A stretch of DNA of 64,000 nt from Paraburkholderia fungorum (GTDB taxonomy: Bacteria; Pseudomonadota; Gammaproteobacteria; Burkholderiales; Burkholderiaceae), in contig NZ_CADFGE010000013.1 of assembly GCF_902833645.1 (NCBI RefSeq), positions 124,001 through 188,000 of the forward strand, given 5' to 3'. Positions 39,778-49,139 of the stretch are shown here, piece by piece. Under the pieces are notes generated by a model, which was given only the letters and a program-made list of their open reading frames with translations, searched no databases and was not told the DNA's origin. How positions within the stretch are numbered: position 1 is the stretch's first letter; every line of letters begins with the position of its first letter. Both the position numbers and the translations under genes were made by a program.

Positions 39778-39990
39778 CGTGGCGGTCCATAAGGAGAAGT
39801 CTCGTTACCGGGCGCGCACGAATGAATGCGCCGACGGCGTGTGCGTTGCGCAGCGAGATGCTATCCGGTGCCTCGTTTGGTCGAAACAGTCGTCCAGCAT
39901 TTCCCACTCTGAACGTGGGTGTCTCCCCGGCAAGCAACACGAGGACAGGAGACGGCAACGCGCCGCGTCCATTTCGGACCAGGTCCGCTC

Positions 39991-41184
39991 CTAGCTCCCG
40001 TTGCTCCAGTCGTCGCCGCCGCCCGTGTCGATCTCGCCACCGCCGCCGCCGCCGCTGGTGTCATTCCAGTTGTCGCTACCCTGCCCTGCGTCGATACCGG
40101 CATCGCCGTTGTGGCGACGCTCGCCCTCGCCCCACACCTCACGCTCGATGACACGGTCGCGATGACCACCGAGCAGTTGCCCAAGCAACATGCCGGTCAC
40201 CAGGCTGCCCAGGCCGCCCATGCCGCCCAGCCAGCCGCCGGGTTGCTGGAAGACCACCGCGGGCCGCGCCGGCGGCCCGGCCGCCGGATGGTGGCCGAAA
40301 CCCTCGGCTTCCTGCGCATATGGCGATGGACCGCTCATCGGCCCCGCAGTGGTGGCCACGGCGTCTGCCGCATTCGGATCGGGACGGCCCTCGGCACGCG
40401 CCTTCAGGCCGTTGATACGCCGGGCGAGTTCTTCGAGGCGATAGCCGGGCACCGGATTGCTGCTGTTCGACAGCGCATCGGCGAGTTCTCGCAGTTGCGT
40501 TTCGACGTCCTCGACCTCATGTTCGAGCGCTTCGTGGCCGGCTGTGACCGAAAGGCGCACGTCGAGTTTTAACGCGCGCACTGCGTTTAACAGGTCGGTC
40601 GCGCGTTTGAGCTGCGCACGGCGCTGATCGGTCGCGCGAGCGTCGTCGTTCAGGCGCGCCCGGCGCAGTGTCCACCGCACCACCAGCACGATGCTGGCCA
40701 GCACCATCGCAAGGCCGAGCCACATGCCGATCGAGGGGCCACGCCTACCGAGCGACGCAGGCGCGAGCGGGTGTGGCGTAACCGCTGCGCGGGGGGTAAC
40801 GTCGGTCGTCATGCCGGCCGCCGGACTGGCCGACGCGCTACCTGGGTCTGCGCGGTTTACCTCCGCCTGCACGCGCGATTCGATCACAGTGAAACGCGAA
40901 GGATCGCGCGCAAAGCGCAACTGCGGATCCAGCGCTCGGGCCTTTTCGAGGTCGCCAAGCGCATCGGCCGGACGGCCCTCGCGCTCAAGAACCTGACCGT
41001 ACAGGTAGTGCGCCCGCGCGCTGTCCGGATGAGTCTGCAGGACCCGCGCGAGTTCAGCATCGGCTTTCTGCCAGTTGCCTTGTGACATCGCGCGTTCGAC
41101 GTCGCTTGCGCCCGGCAGCGCTACTGCGGCGGCCGACATCGCCAGCGCGCCGGCGGCAACGACCGTTGCGAGAAATTTCTTCAT
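39991..41184 (-). CDS. TPR-containing exported/membrane protein with Gly-rich tail
   Basis: This 397-residue protein has a signal sequence (MKKFLATVVAAGALAMSAAA), TPR units (about 25-105: NWQKADAELARVLQTHPDSARAHYLYG), a membrane helix near 155 (GMWLGLAMVLASIVLVVRW), a helical region with LVTGMLLGQLLGG and a Gly/Asp-rich C-terminal tail. ATG at 41184 gives the signal peptide; an earlier in-frame start lacks one. It is downstream of the pspA-like gene, with which it probably forms an envelope-stress unit. The function is unknown. Confidence 0.8.
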   Translation of the reverse strand: MKKFLATVVAAGALAMSAAAVALPGASDVERAMSQGNWQKADAELARVLQTHPDSARAHYLYGQVLEREGRPADALGDLEKARALDPQLRFARDPSRFTVIESRVQAEVNRADPGSASASPAAGMTTDVTPRAAVTPHPLAPASLGRRGPSIGMWLGLAMVLASIVLVVRWTLRRARLNDDARATDQRRAQLKRATDLLNAVRALKLDVRLSVTAGHEALEHEVEDVETQLRELADALSNSSNPVPGYRLEELARRINGLKARAEGRPDPNAADAVATTAGPMSGPSPYAQEAEGFGHHPAAGPPARPAVVFQQPGGWLGGMGGLGSLVTGMLLGQLLGGHRDRVIEREVWGEGERRHNGDAGIDAGQGSDNWNDTSGGGGGGEIDTGGGDDWSNGS

Positions 41185-41323
41185 GACCACACGGAACGCG
41201 CAGGCGTCCCGTCCTTCGTGCTTCATCGTCCCGGGTCAGGTACGCGCGGGCTGCATCGGATCTTCGCCGCACGCGCCATTCCGTTCATGTTTCCCATCGC
41301 GCTGAGGAGCGCTGCCGGTCGTG

Positions 41324-42007
41324 TCAGGGCCGTGCAGGCGGGTCGAGCTGCTTTTTCAGGGCTTCGAGCCGGTCGTCAACCGACGGCCCTTTCGACAGCG
41401 CGACAAGGCGGTCGTCGAGCGCCTTGCCGCTCCTTTCGTCCGCCGAGTTCAGCCGCGCGTCCGAGCGCGCGTCTTGCAGCTGGACCTTATCCTCAAGCTT
41501 CCCAAAATCCTCCGTGAAATTCTTGCCACCGATGCCGCCCAGCACACTCGCTGCGGTGTCCTTCGCCTGCGCGATTTCCTGCTTCGCCTGCAGGATATTC
41601 GAGCGCGCGTTCAGGTCATTGCGGCGTTGGCGCATCTCGGCAATCTGGGCTTTCAGATGCTCGACCGATGGTTCGAGGGTCGACAGTTCCTTTACGAGCG
41701 CGTCGCGTTCCGCCTCGGCGTTCGCCTGCGCGGTCAGCGCTTCACGCGCGAGCGCTTCGTCGCCGCCTTGCAGTGCCCGTTTCGCGCCATCTGCGTATTT
41801 CTTCGCCTTGTCCGCGGCGACGTCACGTTTGCTTTGCTGCATGGCGACCTGCGCTTCGATCTCGATCAGCGAGTTCTCCGCTTTCGCCATGCTGTCATCA
41901 AGCTCGCGAACGATCTGGCGCGCATCACGCGAGGGGTCCTGGACCGAGTCTGCGGCATCGTTCAAAAGCCCGTTGAGCGTCCGCGAGATTGTGTTAAGCA
42001 ACGACAT
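41324..42007 (-). CDS. PspA/IM30 family membrane-stress protein
   Basis: This 227-residue, almost entirely coiled-coil protein has the PspA/IM30 N-terminus (SRTLNGLLNDAADSVQDPSRDARQIVREL) and long heptad regions to about residue 175. ESCRT-III-like PspA proteins bind and repair the inner membrane. Cysteine is absent. A GGAGG site precedes the ATG at 42007. It is first in the unit behind site D, ahead of the TPR gene, so copper-triggered membrane repair is an attractive inference. Other psp genes are not nearby. Confidence 0.85.
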   Translation of the reverse strand: MSLLNTISRTLNGLLNDAADSVQDPSRDARQIVRELDDSMAKAENSLIEIEAQVAMQQSKRDVAADKAKKYADGAKRALQGGDEALAREALTAQANAEAERDALVKELSTLEPSVEHLKAQIAEMRQRRNDLNARSNILQAKQEIAQAKDTAASVLGGIGGKNFTEDFGKLEDKVQLQDARSDARLNSADERSGKALDDRLVALSKGPSVDDRLEALKKQLDPPARP

Positions 42008-42591
42008 GAAATCCTCCTAACAATGAATGACAGCGCAATGGTGCTCCTGCGGCGCCGACACGCCCCGGTGTTCCGGTCGCTCGTGCAGTAACTTGTCTCG
42101 CCGACGGCCCGCAGCCGGCCTATGTCCACAGACTTCCGGGAACCACCGGTCTGCGCCTATCGCGCCGCTTTCACCCCACGTGCGACACGGCTATTTCGGT
42201 CGGTTATTGCCGATCAACACATATTCACTGTAGAGCTTCCGGTTGTGGAAAGGTCAAGGACTTTTGGTGCAAACCCGTCAACTGAGGATATGCAAGCGAG
42301 TTACGAGGTAAGTCAGGGACACCCGTTTTTTCAATCCCGGCAGAGCCGAGCCCATGTCCTTAACTGGCGTCGACTCCAGTCTTGTGAGATCGCGATTTGC
42401 AGACAACCACACAGACTGGAACTTGGGTGACCAGCAGCCGTGAAACATCGTGCGACTATGATCCTAACGAGATGTGGCACGTGCGTCTGTGGCTATCAAG
42501 GTGGCAAGACTTGCGTCATATCAGTTGCGCATTGAACCGAAGGCGGCGTCGATGTCAACGCCGCCCGCGTCCATCGTTGTCGGTGCTGCTG
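42008..42591. other. Intergenic region with CueR-like site D
   Basis: Apart from the site at 42227-42257, which faces pspA, no gene was recognised. The stretch from 42260 to 42591, downstream of the convergent peroxiredoxin, is empty to my reading. Confidence 0.5.
42227..42257 (-). promoter_or_regulatory. CueR-like operator-promoter (site D)
   Basis: TTGACC (42257-42252) and TACAGT (42232-42227) on the minus strand are 19 bases apart with TTTCC-N7-GGAAG inside. It lies 220 bases before the pspA-like gene. Confidence 0.82.
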
Positions 42592-43245
42592 TTACGTCGG
42601 CTGCGACACAACCCGCAAATACGGCTTGATCGTCTTGAAACCCTGCGGATATTTCTTCTTCGCATCATCATCGGAAACGGACGTCGGGATGATGACGTCG
42701 TCGCCCGGTTTCCAGTTCACTGGCGTGGCAACTGCGTGCTTCGCGTTCAGTTGCAGCGCGTCGAGCAGACGCAGCACCTCGTCGAAATTGCGGCCCGCGC
42801 TCATCGGATACACGAGCATGGCCTTGACCTTCTTGTCAGGGCCGACGATGAACACCGAGCGCACCGTGGCATTGTCCACCGCGGTGCGCGGACCACCACT
42901 TGCGTTCGGGTGGATCATGTCATAGAGCTTCGCGACCGTCAGGTCCGGGTCGCCGATCAGCGGATAGTTGACCGCGTGCCCCTGGGTTTCTTCAATATCG
43001 CCGACCCATTTCTGATGGTCGCTGACGGGATCAACGCTGAGTCCGATGATCCTGGTGTTACGCTTCTCGAATTCCGGCTTCAGGCCGGCCATATATCCGA
43101 GCTCGGTGGTGCAGACCGGCGTGAAATCCTTCGGATGCGAAAACAGAATGGCCCACTTGTCCCCGATCCATTCGTGAAACCGGATCGTTCCTTCCGTTGT
43201 TTCGGCCGTGAAATCGGGTGCTTCCTCGCCAATACGAATCGACAT
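42592..43245 (-). CDS. 1-Cys peroxiredoxin (Prx6-type)
   Basis: This 217-residue peroxidase has the peroxidatic cysteine in FTPVCTTELG (Cys45). The Prx6-type C-terminal extension is present (PVNWKPGDDVIIPTSV), so it reduces peroxides with an external thiol. ATG at 43245 was chosen over 43329, which extends with unrelated residues. It is the last gene of the copA-cueR-copZ-dioxygenase run, and would limit copper-driven peroxide damage. Confidence 0.92.
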   Translation of the reverse strand: MSIRIGEEAPDFTAETTEGTIRFHEWIGDKWAILFSHPKDFTPVCTTELGYMAGLKPEFEKRNTRIIGLSVDPVSDHQKWVGDIEETQGHAVNYPLIGDPDLTVAKLYDMIHPNASGGPRTAVDNATVRSVFIVGPDKKVKAMLVYPMSAGRNFDEVLRLLDALQLNAKHAVATPVNWKPGDDVIIPTSVSDDDAKKKYPQGFKTIKPYLRVVSQPT

Positions 43246-43460
43246 GTCAAACCTCCAGTACGTGTATGAGTCGAAGTGACCCCGCAGCGAAACAGCGGGC
43301 ACTCCGGGTTGAGAAACACGAATATTCATTGTGCGCCTTTCCCGGGACGCGGCGAACCTGGATGATGTCCGTGAGCACAGGGGCGGAATTCGCGCACTCG
43401 CCGATCTGCCGATTGCGATGAGCGCCGCCCGAAATCACCGCACTGGTGGGCTTGCATCGC

Positions 43461-44534
43461 TCAGGCACTCCCGATGTCCACGGTATGTCCTTCCGCGCGC
43501 CAGCGCAACATGCCGCCCGCGAGGTTGGCGACACGATCGAACCCGGCCTGCTGGAGGATGATCGTGGCCTGAGCCGAACGCCCTCCGGCCCGGCAAATGG
43601 TCACGATCGGGCGGTCCTGGGACAGCTCGCTGACCCGCTGTGCCAGTTCACCCAGCGGAATGAGCGTGGCGCCACCGATGCGTCCCAGCGACCCGACGAA
43701 CTCTATGGGTTCCCGCACGTCGATCACCTGGACCGAATCCACGTTTTCTTCAAGCCATTGCGCCTGAACCTCCCATATGCCGGCAAAGGTATAGTTCAAC
43801 GGAGCCCAGTCCGGATCAGCCGTCTGTGTCGGATCATTCGCAGTGAGGCCGCATTTCAGATTGGCGGGAACCGCGACATCAATCTTCCGGGGATGCGGCA
43901 ATCGAAGGTTCGCCATGTATCCGACGAAGTCGTCCTCGCTCAGTTCGCCGCCTAACCTCGGATTGAAGCGCCGTTCTTCGGCGACACTCGTTGCGGTCAG
44001 CCCCCGATAATCGTGGGCGGGGTAAAGCAGACATGCTTCCGGTAGCGTGAATATTTGACGACGCACCGATTGATACATGGCACGCGGATCGCCGTTCTGG
44101 AAATCGGTGCGACCGGTGCCTCGGATCAGCAAACAGTCACCGGTGAAGGCCACGCTTGCGTCGTCCAGCACAAAGGTCAGGCATGCATGTGTATGACCGG
44201 GCGTTGCACGGACTTGCAGATGGCGCGTGCCAAATGCAATTTCATCACCGGGCATCAGATAACGGTCCGCGCCGACTGCTCCGCTTGCCGCCGAGACGCC
44301 GATCCGGGCACCGGTTCGACGCTTGAGCATCCAGCCGCCCGTGACGTGATCCGCGTGGACATGAGTGTCGAGCGTATAAAGCAACCGCAATCCGAGCTCT
44401 TCGACGAGCGCCGCATCCCGGCGTGCCTGCTCGAACACCGGGTCAATGATCACCGCTTCGCCGCTGTTACGGTCGGCAAGGAGGTATGTGTAGGTTGCCG
44501 ATTGCTGGTCGAATAGCTGCCGGAAAATGAGCAT
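43461..44534 (-). CDS. Persulfide dioxygenase-rhodanese fusion
   Basis: This 357-residue cytoplasmic protein fuses an ETHE1-like metallo-beta-lactamase fold (HVHADHVTGG, residues 58-67; TPGHTHACLTF; FTGDCLLI; YPAHDYRG) to a rhodanese domain (VIDVREPIEFVGSLG, and active-site Cys in TICRAGGRS). The first domain oxidises glutathione persulfide to sulfite with oxygen, and the rhodanese transfers sulfane sulfur. ATG at 44534 starts the dioxygenase domain. It follows copZ in the copper operon, so persulfide clearance during copper stress is inferred. Confidence 0.93.
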   Translation of the reverse strand: MLIFRQLFDQQSATYTYLLADRNSGEAVIIDPVFEQARRDAALVEELGLRLLYTLDTHVHADHVTGGWMLKRRTGARIGVSAASGAVGADRYLMPGDEIAFGTRHLQVRATPGHTHACLTFVLDDASVAFTGDCLLIRGTGRTDFQNGDPRAMYQSVRRQIFTLPEACLLYPAHDYRGLTATSVAEERRFNPRLGGELSEDDFVGYMANLRLPHPRKIDVAVPANLKCGLTANDPTQTADPDWAPLNYTFAGIWEVQAQWLEENVDSVQVIDVREPIEFVGSLGRIGGATLIPLGELAQRVSELSQDRPIVTICRAGGRSAQATIILQQAGFDRVANLAGGMLRWRAEGHTVDIGSA

Positions 44535-44796
44535 GGTCCAACTCCCTGACCCCGGCGAGGAGCCGTTGAGGGTCGCATACACAAACTTAACTGCGCTTGC
44601 CAACGCGACCCGCGTTGTTGCTGGTCAACGACCTGAACGCCAGTTGGCGGCGCTCCATTGACGGATGTCCGGAGTCCGCCAGGCCGTCGACGCAAGTCAG
44701 ACAACCACCGTCGCAATGCCGAAAAGAAAACCGGCGCGGTCGACAACACCTAATGAATCACCCACTACTCCGCTACCCGGCTATTGCCTTTGATTG

Positions 44797-45000
44797 CTAT
44801 CGCCCGGTGCGGATCACAGCCGTGTAGCCGGCAACCGAAATGGCGCGGACAATCTCGCCGGATGGCACGTCCGAAACTACCGTCACGCATTTCGCACCCA
44901 CATCCACGGTGACCGAAGCCACCGGGTCTGCTTCCCTTACGGCCTCGGTGATTGCGCGTGCGCAACGCCCACAGGTCATATCATCAACTGAGAACTGCAT
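44797..45000 (-). CDS. copZ: Copper chaperone CopZ-like (HMA)
   Basis: This 67-residue HMA protein starts MQFSVDDMTCGRCARAITEAV. The MTCGRC pair (residues 8-13) and the C-terminal VAGYTAVI segment are typical of small Cu(I) chaperones. ATG at 45000 is nine bases after GGGAGA; an ATG two codons upstream is too close. It is encoded right after cueR and copA, the expected donor or acceptor for CopA. Confidence 0.88.
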   Translation of the reverse strand: MQFSVDDMTCGRCARAITEAVREADPVASVTVDVGAKCVTVVSDVPSGEIVRAISVAGYTAVIRTGR

Positions 45001-45077
45001 GATCATGCTCTCCCGTTTTACGCCAGCAAATGGGCTGGTCACGTACTGAGGCGGCCAGCGGTCGGGACGATGGGCGT

Positions 45078-45536
45078 TCAGCCCATTGGCCGGCGATCGT
45101 CTATAGGCGTATCCGTTTCTGCATCAACGGGACGGACGTCGTCTGCCTCGATCCGTTGTATGCCCTGCAAAATCGCGCAGCCCGAACGACTGTCCCCGGC
45201 ACACTGCTGCGCGAGTTGATCGAGCGAATCGCGCATGGACGTTAATTCGGCAATCTGCGCGTTCAGTTCTGCGATGTGTTTCAGGGCGACGGCCTTGACG
45301 TCGGAACTGGCCCGATCCTCATCTCGCCACAGGGCCAGCAACTGCCGGATGTGTTCGATGGGGAAGCCGAGCGCGCGCGACTGCCGGATGAAACGCAGCA
45401 CGTGAACGTCGCCGTCCTTATAGATCCGGTAGCCACTTCCACTCCGCCCGTGTGGCTGGATCAGGTCAATGCTTTCGTAGTACCGGATCATCTTGACCGA
45501 CATTCCGGTAGCCCTCGCTGCCTCTCCAATGTTCAT
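45078..45536 (-). CDS. cueR: Copper efflux regulator CueR
   Basis: This 152-residue regulator has the HTH at 1-25 (MNIGEAARATGMSVKMIRYYE), Ser77, Cys112 and Cys120 in CAGDSRSGCAIL, the exact copper-site spacing of E. coli CueR. The C-terminal tail (acidic, to Gly152) is longer than E. coli CueR. It is directly downstream of copA, and is the best candidate for the protein that reads the set of CueR-like boxes in this window. Confidence 0.95.
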   Translation of the reverse strand: MNIGEAARATGMSVKMIRYYESIDLIQPHGRSGSGYRIYKDGDVHVLRFIRQSRALGFPIEHIRQLLALWRDEDRASSDVKAVALKHIAELNAQIAELTSMRDSLDQLAQQCAGDSRSGCAILQGIQRIEADDVRPVDAETDTPIDDRRPMG

Positions 45537-45569
45537 TGTTGTTCCCTCTCTTGATGGTTATCCGTAGAC

Positions 45570-48017
45570 TCAAGCGCGCCCTTTACGTTCACCCGGCGGA
45601 CACCAGCGCGTGAGCAGGAGTGCATTGCCTACGACGCTGACGCTGCTGGCCGCCATCGCGGCGCCCGCGATCACAGGGTTAAGCAGCCCCAGGGCGGCCA
45701 GTGGAATGCCGATGACGTTATAGGCAAATGCCCAGAACAGATTCTGGCGAATCTTGTTCCACGTGTGCCGGGACAGATCGATCGCATCAGCCACCAGAGA
45801 CGGATCACCCCGCATCAACGTAATGCCCGCCGTGTGCATCGCTACATCGGTCCCGGTCGCCATCGCAATCCCGACATCGGCGGCCGCCAGCGCCGGCGCA
45901 TCGTTGATGCCGTCACCGACCATCGCGACGACACGATTACCGGCCTTGAGTGAATTCACGGTCGCGGCCTTGTCCTCGGGCAACACGCTGGCAAACGCTT
46001 GATGAATGCCCAGTTCGAGGGCGACTGCGTTCGCGCTGCCCTGGTTGTCGCCTGTCACCATCACCGTGTCGATGCGAAGCGCGCGTAACCGTTTAACCGC
46101 GTCACGCGCGGTATCTTTCACTGTGTCGCCGAACGCGAGCGCACCGACCAGGCGCGGTGCGCTGGTGACGTCCGCCAGCCAGGAAACCGTGTTTCCTTCG
46201 CGCTCCCAGTCGCTGGCGATAGCGATCAGGGAGCCCATGTCGACCCGCGACTCATCCATGAGCCGGGCGTTGCCAAGCCTCAGCTCGCGTATCATGCCGG
46301 CGTGCGACAGATGGGCAGCCATGCCTCGCCCCGGTAGTGCCTGAACCCGGTCGGCGACGGCAAGCACGCCCCCGTGGCGCGAGGCGGCCGCAAGCACTGC
46401 AGTAGCAAGGGGATGTGAGCTGCCGGCCTGGATGCTGGCGGAGAGCGTCAGCACCTCGTCTTCAGTGGCGCCCGCCGCGGCGACATAAGCCAGCAACTCG
46501 GGTTTGCCCTCCGTGAGCGTGCAGGTCTTGTCGAAAGCGACCACGGTGATTCGATGGGCCACCTCCAGCGCTTCGGCATCCTTGATCAGGATGCCGCGCC
46601 GGGCACCGGCACCCGTGCCCGCCATGATCGCGGTTGGCGTGGCCAGTCCGAGTGAACATGGGCAGGCGATGATCAGGACCGTTACCGCATTGATGATCGC
46701 GACCTCGATACCGCGGCCGCCAAGCCACCAGCCCAGCAGCGTGACGGCGGCAACGCCCAGCACGATCGGTACGAAAACAGCCGCGACGCGATCGACCTGA
46801 CGTTGAATGGGCGCCTTGACCGCCTGGGCGTTTTCAACGAGCCGGATGATCCGCGCCAGGGTCGTTTCAGCGCCGATTGCCGTTGTCTCGACCCGCAACA
46901 GTCCATCGCCATTGATGGCGCCGCCGATGACCTTTTCACCGGGCGTCTTGACGACGGGCAGACTCTCACCCGTCAGCAGCGATTCATCGAGATAACTGGT
47001 ACCGGATAGGACCACGCCGTCGATGGGCACCCGCTCGCCAGGACGCACGACAACCACGTCCCCCACCTTGACGGCCGCGACGCGGATAGCGTATTCATCG
47101 CCCTCACGCAGGACCCGGGCGGTTTCCGGTCGCAACGCATTGAGAGCCCGGATCGCACTGGTGGTCTGGTGCTTCGCCCTCGCTTCGAGCCATTTCCCAA
47201 GCAGGATCAACGTGATCACCACGGCGGCGGCGTCGAAATACAGATCGGGGGCGGTACCGCCCGCGCGGGTCAGCCATAGCCAGGTACTTAGTCCATAGGC
47301 CGCCGAGGTCCCGACAGCCACCAGCACGTCCATATTGGCCGCACCGGCCTTCAGCGCTTTCCACCCGGCCCGATAGAAGCGCGCACCGAGCCAGAACTGG
47401 ACCGGCGTCGCCAGCAGCCATTGCAGCCAGATCGGCAACACGATGTCCATACCAAGAAAGCCGGCCACGGTCGGGATTACTAGTGGCAGCGATAACGCGG
47501 CAGCGACCATTACTGGCCATGCTTCTACCCAGGCGCCCCGCTCCACCTCTTCGTGGATTTCCTGCGCGACTGCGGCCTGATAGCCAGCCCGTTCAATTGC
47601 CGCGACGAGCTCGTCGGCGGTGACGGCATCCTGCAGTATCCGGATGTGCGCACGCTCGGTGGCAAGATTGACGCTGGCGGCTTCGACGCCCGGTATCCGA
47701 ACGAGCGCTTTCTCGATACGCGCGACGCACGACGCACAGGTCATGCCGCTGACGTTCAGTTCGATTTCAGCCTCTGCGGCGTGATACCCCGCCCTGTCGA
47801 TCGCTGCGTTGAGTGCCTGTGCCGCGAGATCGGACCGCGCGTTGATAACGGCCGATCCGGTGGCAAGACTCACACTTGCACGTTTGACGCCCGGGACGTT
47901 CTGAAGCGCCTTTTCCAGGCGCACCACGCACGATGCGCAGGTCATGCCCTGAATTGCGACCGTCCAGTCGCGGGTGTCGACACCCACGTCCGTCTCCAAT
48001 GTCGCTGGTTGACTCAT
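45570..48017 (-). CDS. copA: Copper P1B ATPase CopA with DKTCT phosphorylation motif
   Basis: This 815-residue Cu(I)-type pump has two N-terminal HMA domains (GMTCASC near 24 and 91), eight membrane segments, CPC at 452-454 and GDGINDAPAL. The aspartyl-phosphate motif, always DKTGT in active P-type ATPases, reads DKTCT (Asp496; bases 46518-46532), a single G-to-T change in the third-residue codon (GGC to TGC). The HP motif is SSHPLA. Either the pump is weakened or inactive, or a base error exists. ATG at 48017 has GGAG six bases upstream. It is first in the operon behind site E. Confidence 0.93.
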   Translation of the reverse strand: MSQPATLETDVGVDTRDWTVAIQGMTCASCVVRLEKALQNVPGVKRASVSLATGSAVINARSDLAAQALNAAIDRAGYHAAEAEIELNVSGMTCASCVARIEKALVRIPGVEAASVNLATERAHIRILQDAVTADELVAAIERAGYQAAVAQEIHEEVERGAWVEAWPVMVAAALSLPLVIPTVAGFLGMDIVLPIWLQWLLATPVQFWLGARFYRAGWKALKAGAANMDVLVAVGTSAAYGLSTWLWLTRAGGTAPDLYFDAAAVVITLILLGKWLEARAKHQTTSAIRALNALRPETARVLREGDEYAIRVAAVKVGDVVVVRPGERVPIDGVVLSGTSYLDESLLTGESLPVVKTPGEKVIGGAINGDGLLRVETTAIGAETTLARIIRLVENAQAVKAPIQRQVDRVAAVFVPIVLGVAAVTLLGWWLGGRGIEVAIINAVTVLIIACPCSLGLATPTAIMAGTGAGARRGILIKDAEALEVAHRITVVAFDKTCTLTEGKPELLAYVAAAGATEDEVLTLSASIQAGSSHPLATAVLAAASRHGGVLAVADRVQALPGRGMAAHLSHAGMIRELRLGNARLMDESRVDMGSLIAIASDWEREGNTVSWLADVTSAPRLVGALAFGDTVKDTARDAVKRLRALRIDTVMVTGDNQGSANAVALELGIHQAFASVLPEDKAATVNSLKAGNRVVAMVGDGINDAPALAAADVGIAMATGTDVAMHTAGITLMRGDPSLVADAIDLSRHTWNKIRQNLFWAFAYNVIGIPLAALGLLNPVIAGAAMAASSVSVVGNALLLTRWCPPGERKGRA

Positions 48018-48352
48018 GACTTTCTCCATCACTCCGATTTAAAGTCATCCTAGACGTTGCCGTGGTAGGAAGGTCAAGCGCTATTTCCATCCACTCACGG
48101 CAGCGCCCCTCCGACCGCTCTGGCCTCGCCCCCCCCAACATGCATGACATGGATCGCGCCGATACCCGTCCGGCGGAACCTCCAGACACGGTGGTGCCCG
48201 AACCTCCTTTGGCAAGGGCTCCGGATCGGCGCAGACCGTGCCGCTGCGGGTTCAGCCGGGCATGATTGCCGCCGGCCAGGTGGTTTGCCCACGCTGATTG
48301 GCCCACGCGGCCAGCGTGTGCTTTTGCCGATCCAGCATCCGCGTCCATCCGG
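48018..48352. other. copA promoter region and downstream gap
   Basis: Site E lies at 48047-48077. Between it and the hypothetical gene ending at 48353 only short frames occur, including a 34-codon one from ATG near 48356 (MTGWTRMLDRQKHTLAAW) that overlaps the next gene; none is assigned. Confidence 0.5.
48047..48077 (-). promoter_or_regulatory. CueR-like operator-promoter (site E, copA)
   Basis: TTGACC (48077-48072) and TAGGAT (48052-48047) on the minus strand are 19 bases apart. The spacer reads TTCC then a dyad to GCAACGTC. It lies about 30 bases before the copA ATG, the classic PcopA arrangement. Confidence 0.88.
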
Positions 48353-48598
48353 TCATCTGCTGTTCTTCCGCGCTTCTGCGATGCCATCCAGTTTCGCCAG
48401 TAACACGGATGCCTGCGCGGCAGTGGACCCGCAAATGCCCGGCGTAGCCAGCAATCTATGGATCCGGTTGCGCCAGTATTCGGGTTGCGTAACGGAAGTG
48501 TCCCGGCGAACGATAGTGCCACTGCGTGCTAGCCGTTCGAGCTCCAGGACCATCGTCCGGATATGCGGGAGTTCCTGCTGCTTATGCTCATCCGTCAT
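48353..48598 (-). CDS. Small hypothetical protein
   Basis: This 81-residue helical, charged protein (MTDEHKQQELPHIRTMVL) has no membrane segment and a single cysteine. An alternative start at 48646 adds 16 residues. I do not recognise a family. It is on the same strand as copA but upstream of site E, so it is probably a separate unit. Confidence 0.5.
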   Translation of the reverse strand: MTDEHKQQELPHIRTMVLELERLARSGTIVRRDTSVTQPEYWRNRIHRLLATPGICGSTAAQASVLLAKLDGIAEARKNSR

Positions 48599-49139
48599 TT
48601 CCCGGCCGCCTCCAGCCGATTCTTCCATGATTTTTGCATCCGGCATCTCTTACGGGATCCCGCGCGGGTAGACACTGAAACAACCTGAGACGTCGGTATT
48701 GGAGCGCACCGCACAGCGCCGGATATCAAGGCCCCGACATCAATTGACCGGGATGCCGATCGACGGGACACGCCGGTCAATTAGATTGCTGGCGCAGTGC
48801 GGCCGAAGCGACCATCGCTAACAGCGCGATAGATCTTTTGCAGGTGTTGTACGAGCCGATCGACTCCAAATATTGACCCGGTGTCCGGAGTGCCATGCGG
48901 AAAAGCAGGACATCAAAATTATCTTCACGCTGATTGACGCGGCGACGAACATCTGACACCACGCGGCAGGCCAGGTGCACCTGGGCGGCTCCCGCTCGGG
49001 ACGGACAGAGTCGTACTCGATCGCGCAAAGAAACATGGTGGCCGGGGCCGTCCGGGCATGGGATGTCGAGTTCCGGACAGAACGGCCCGACAGCATCAGG
49101 ATCAAAGAACCATGGACAGCGACAGCATGGGGGCGTGCC
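48599..49139. other. Intergenic region before the Rieske gene
   Basis: These 540 bases contain a 10-bp inverted repeat at 48742-48782 and short frames on both strands without known domains. An upstream extension of the Rieske frame to 48975 is open but has no homology to the family. Confidence 0.45.
48742..48782. repeat. Inverted repeat with 10-bp arms
   Basis: AATTGACCGG at 48742-48751 is matched by CCGGTCAATT at 48773-48782, with 21 bases between. The function is unknown; an operator, terminator stem or element end are all possible. Confidence 0.7.
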
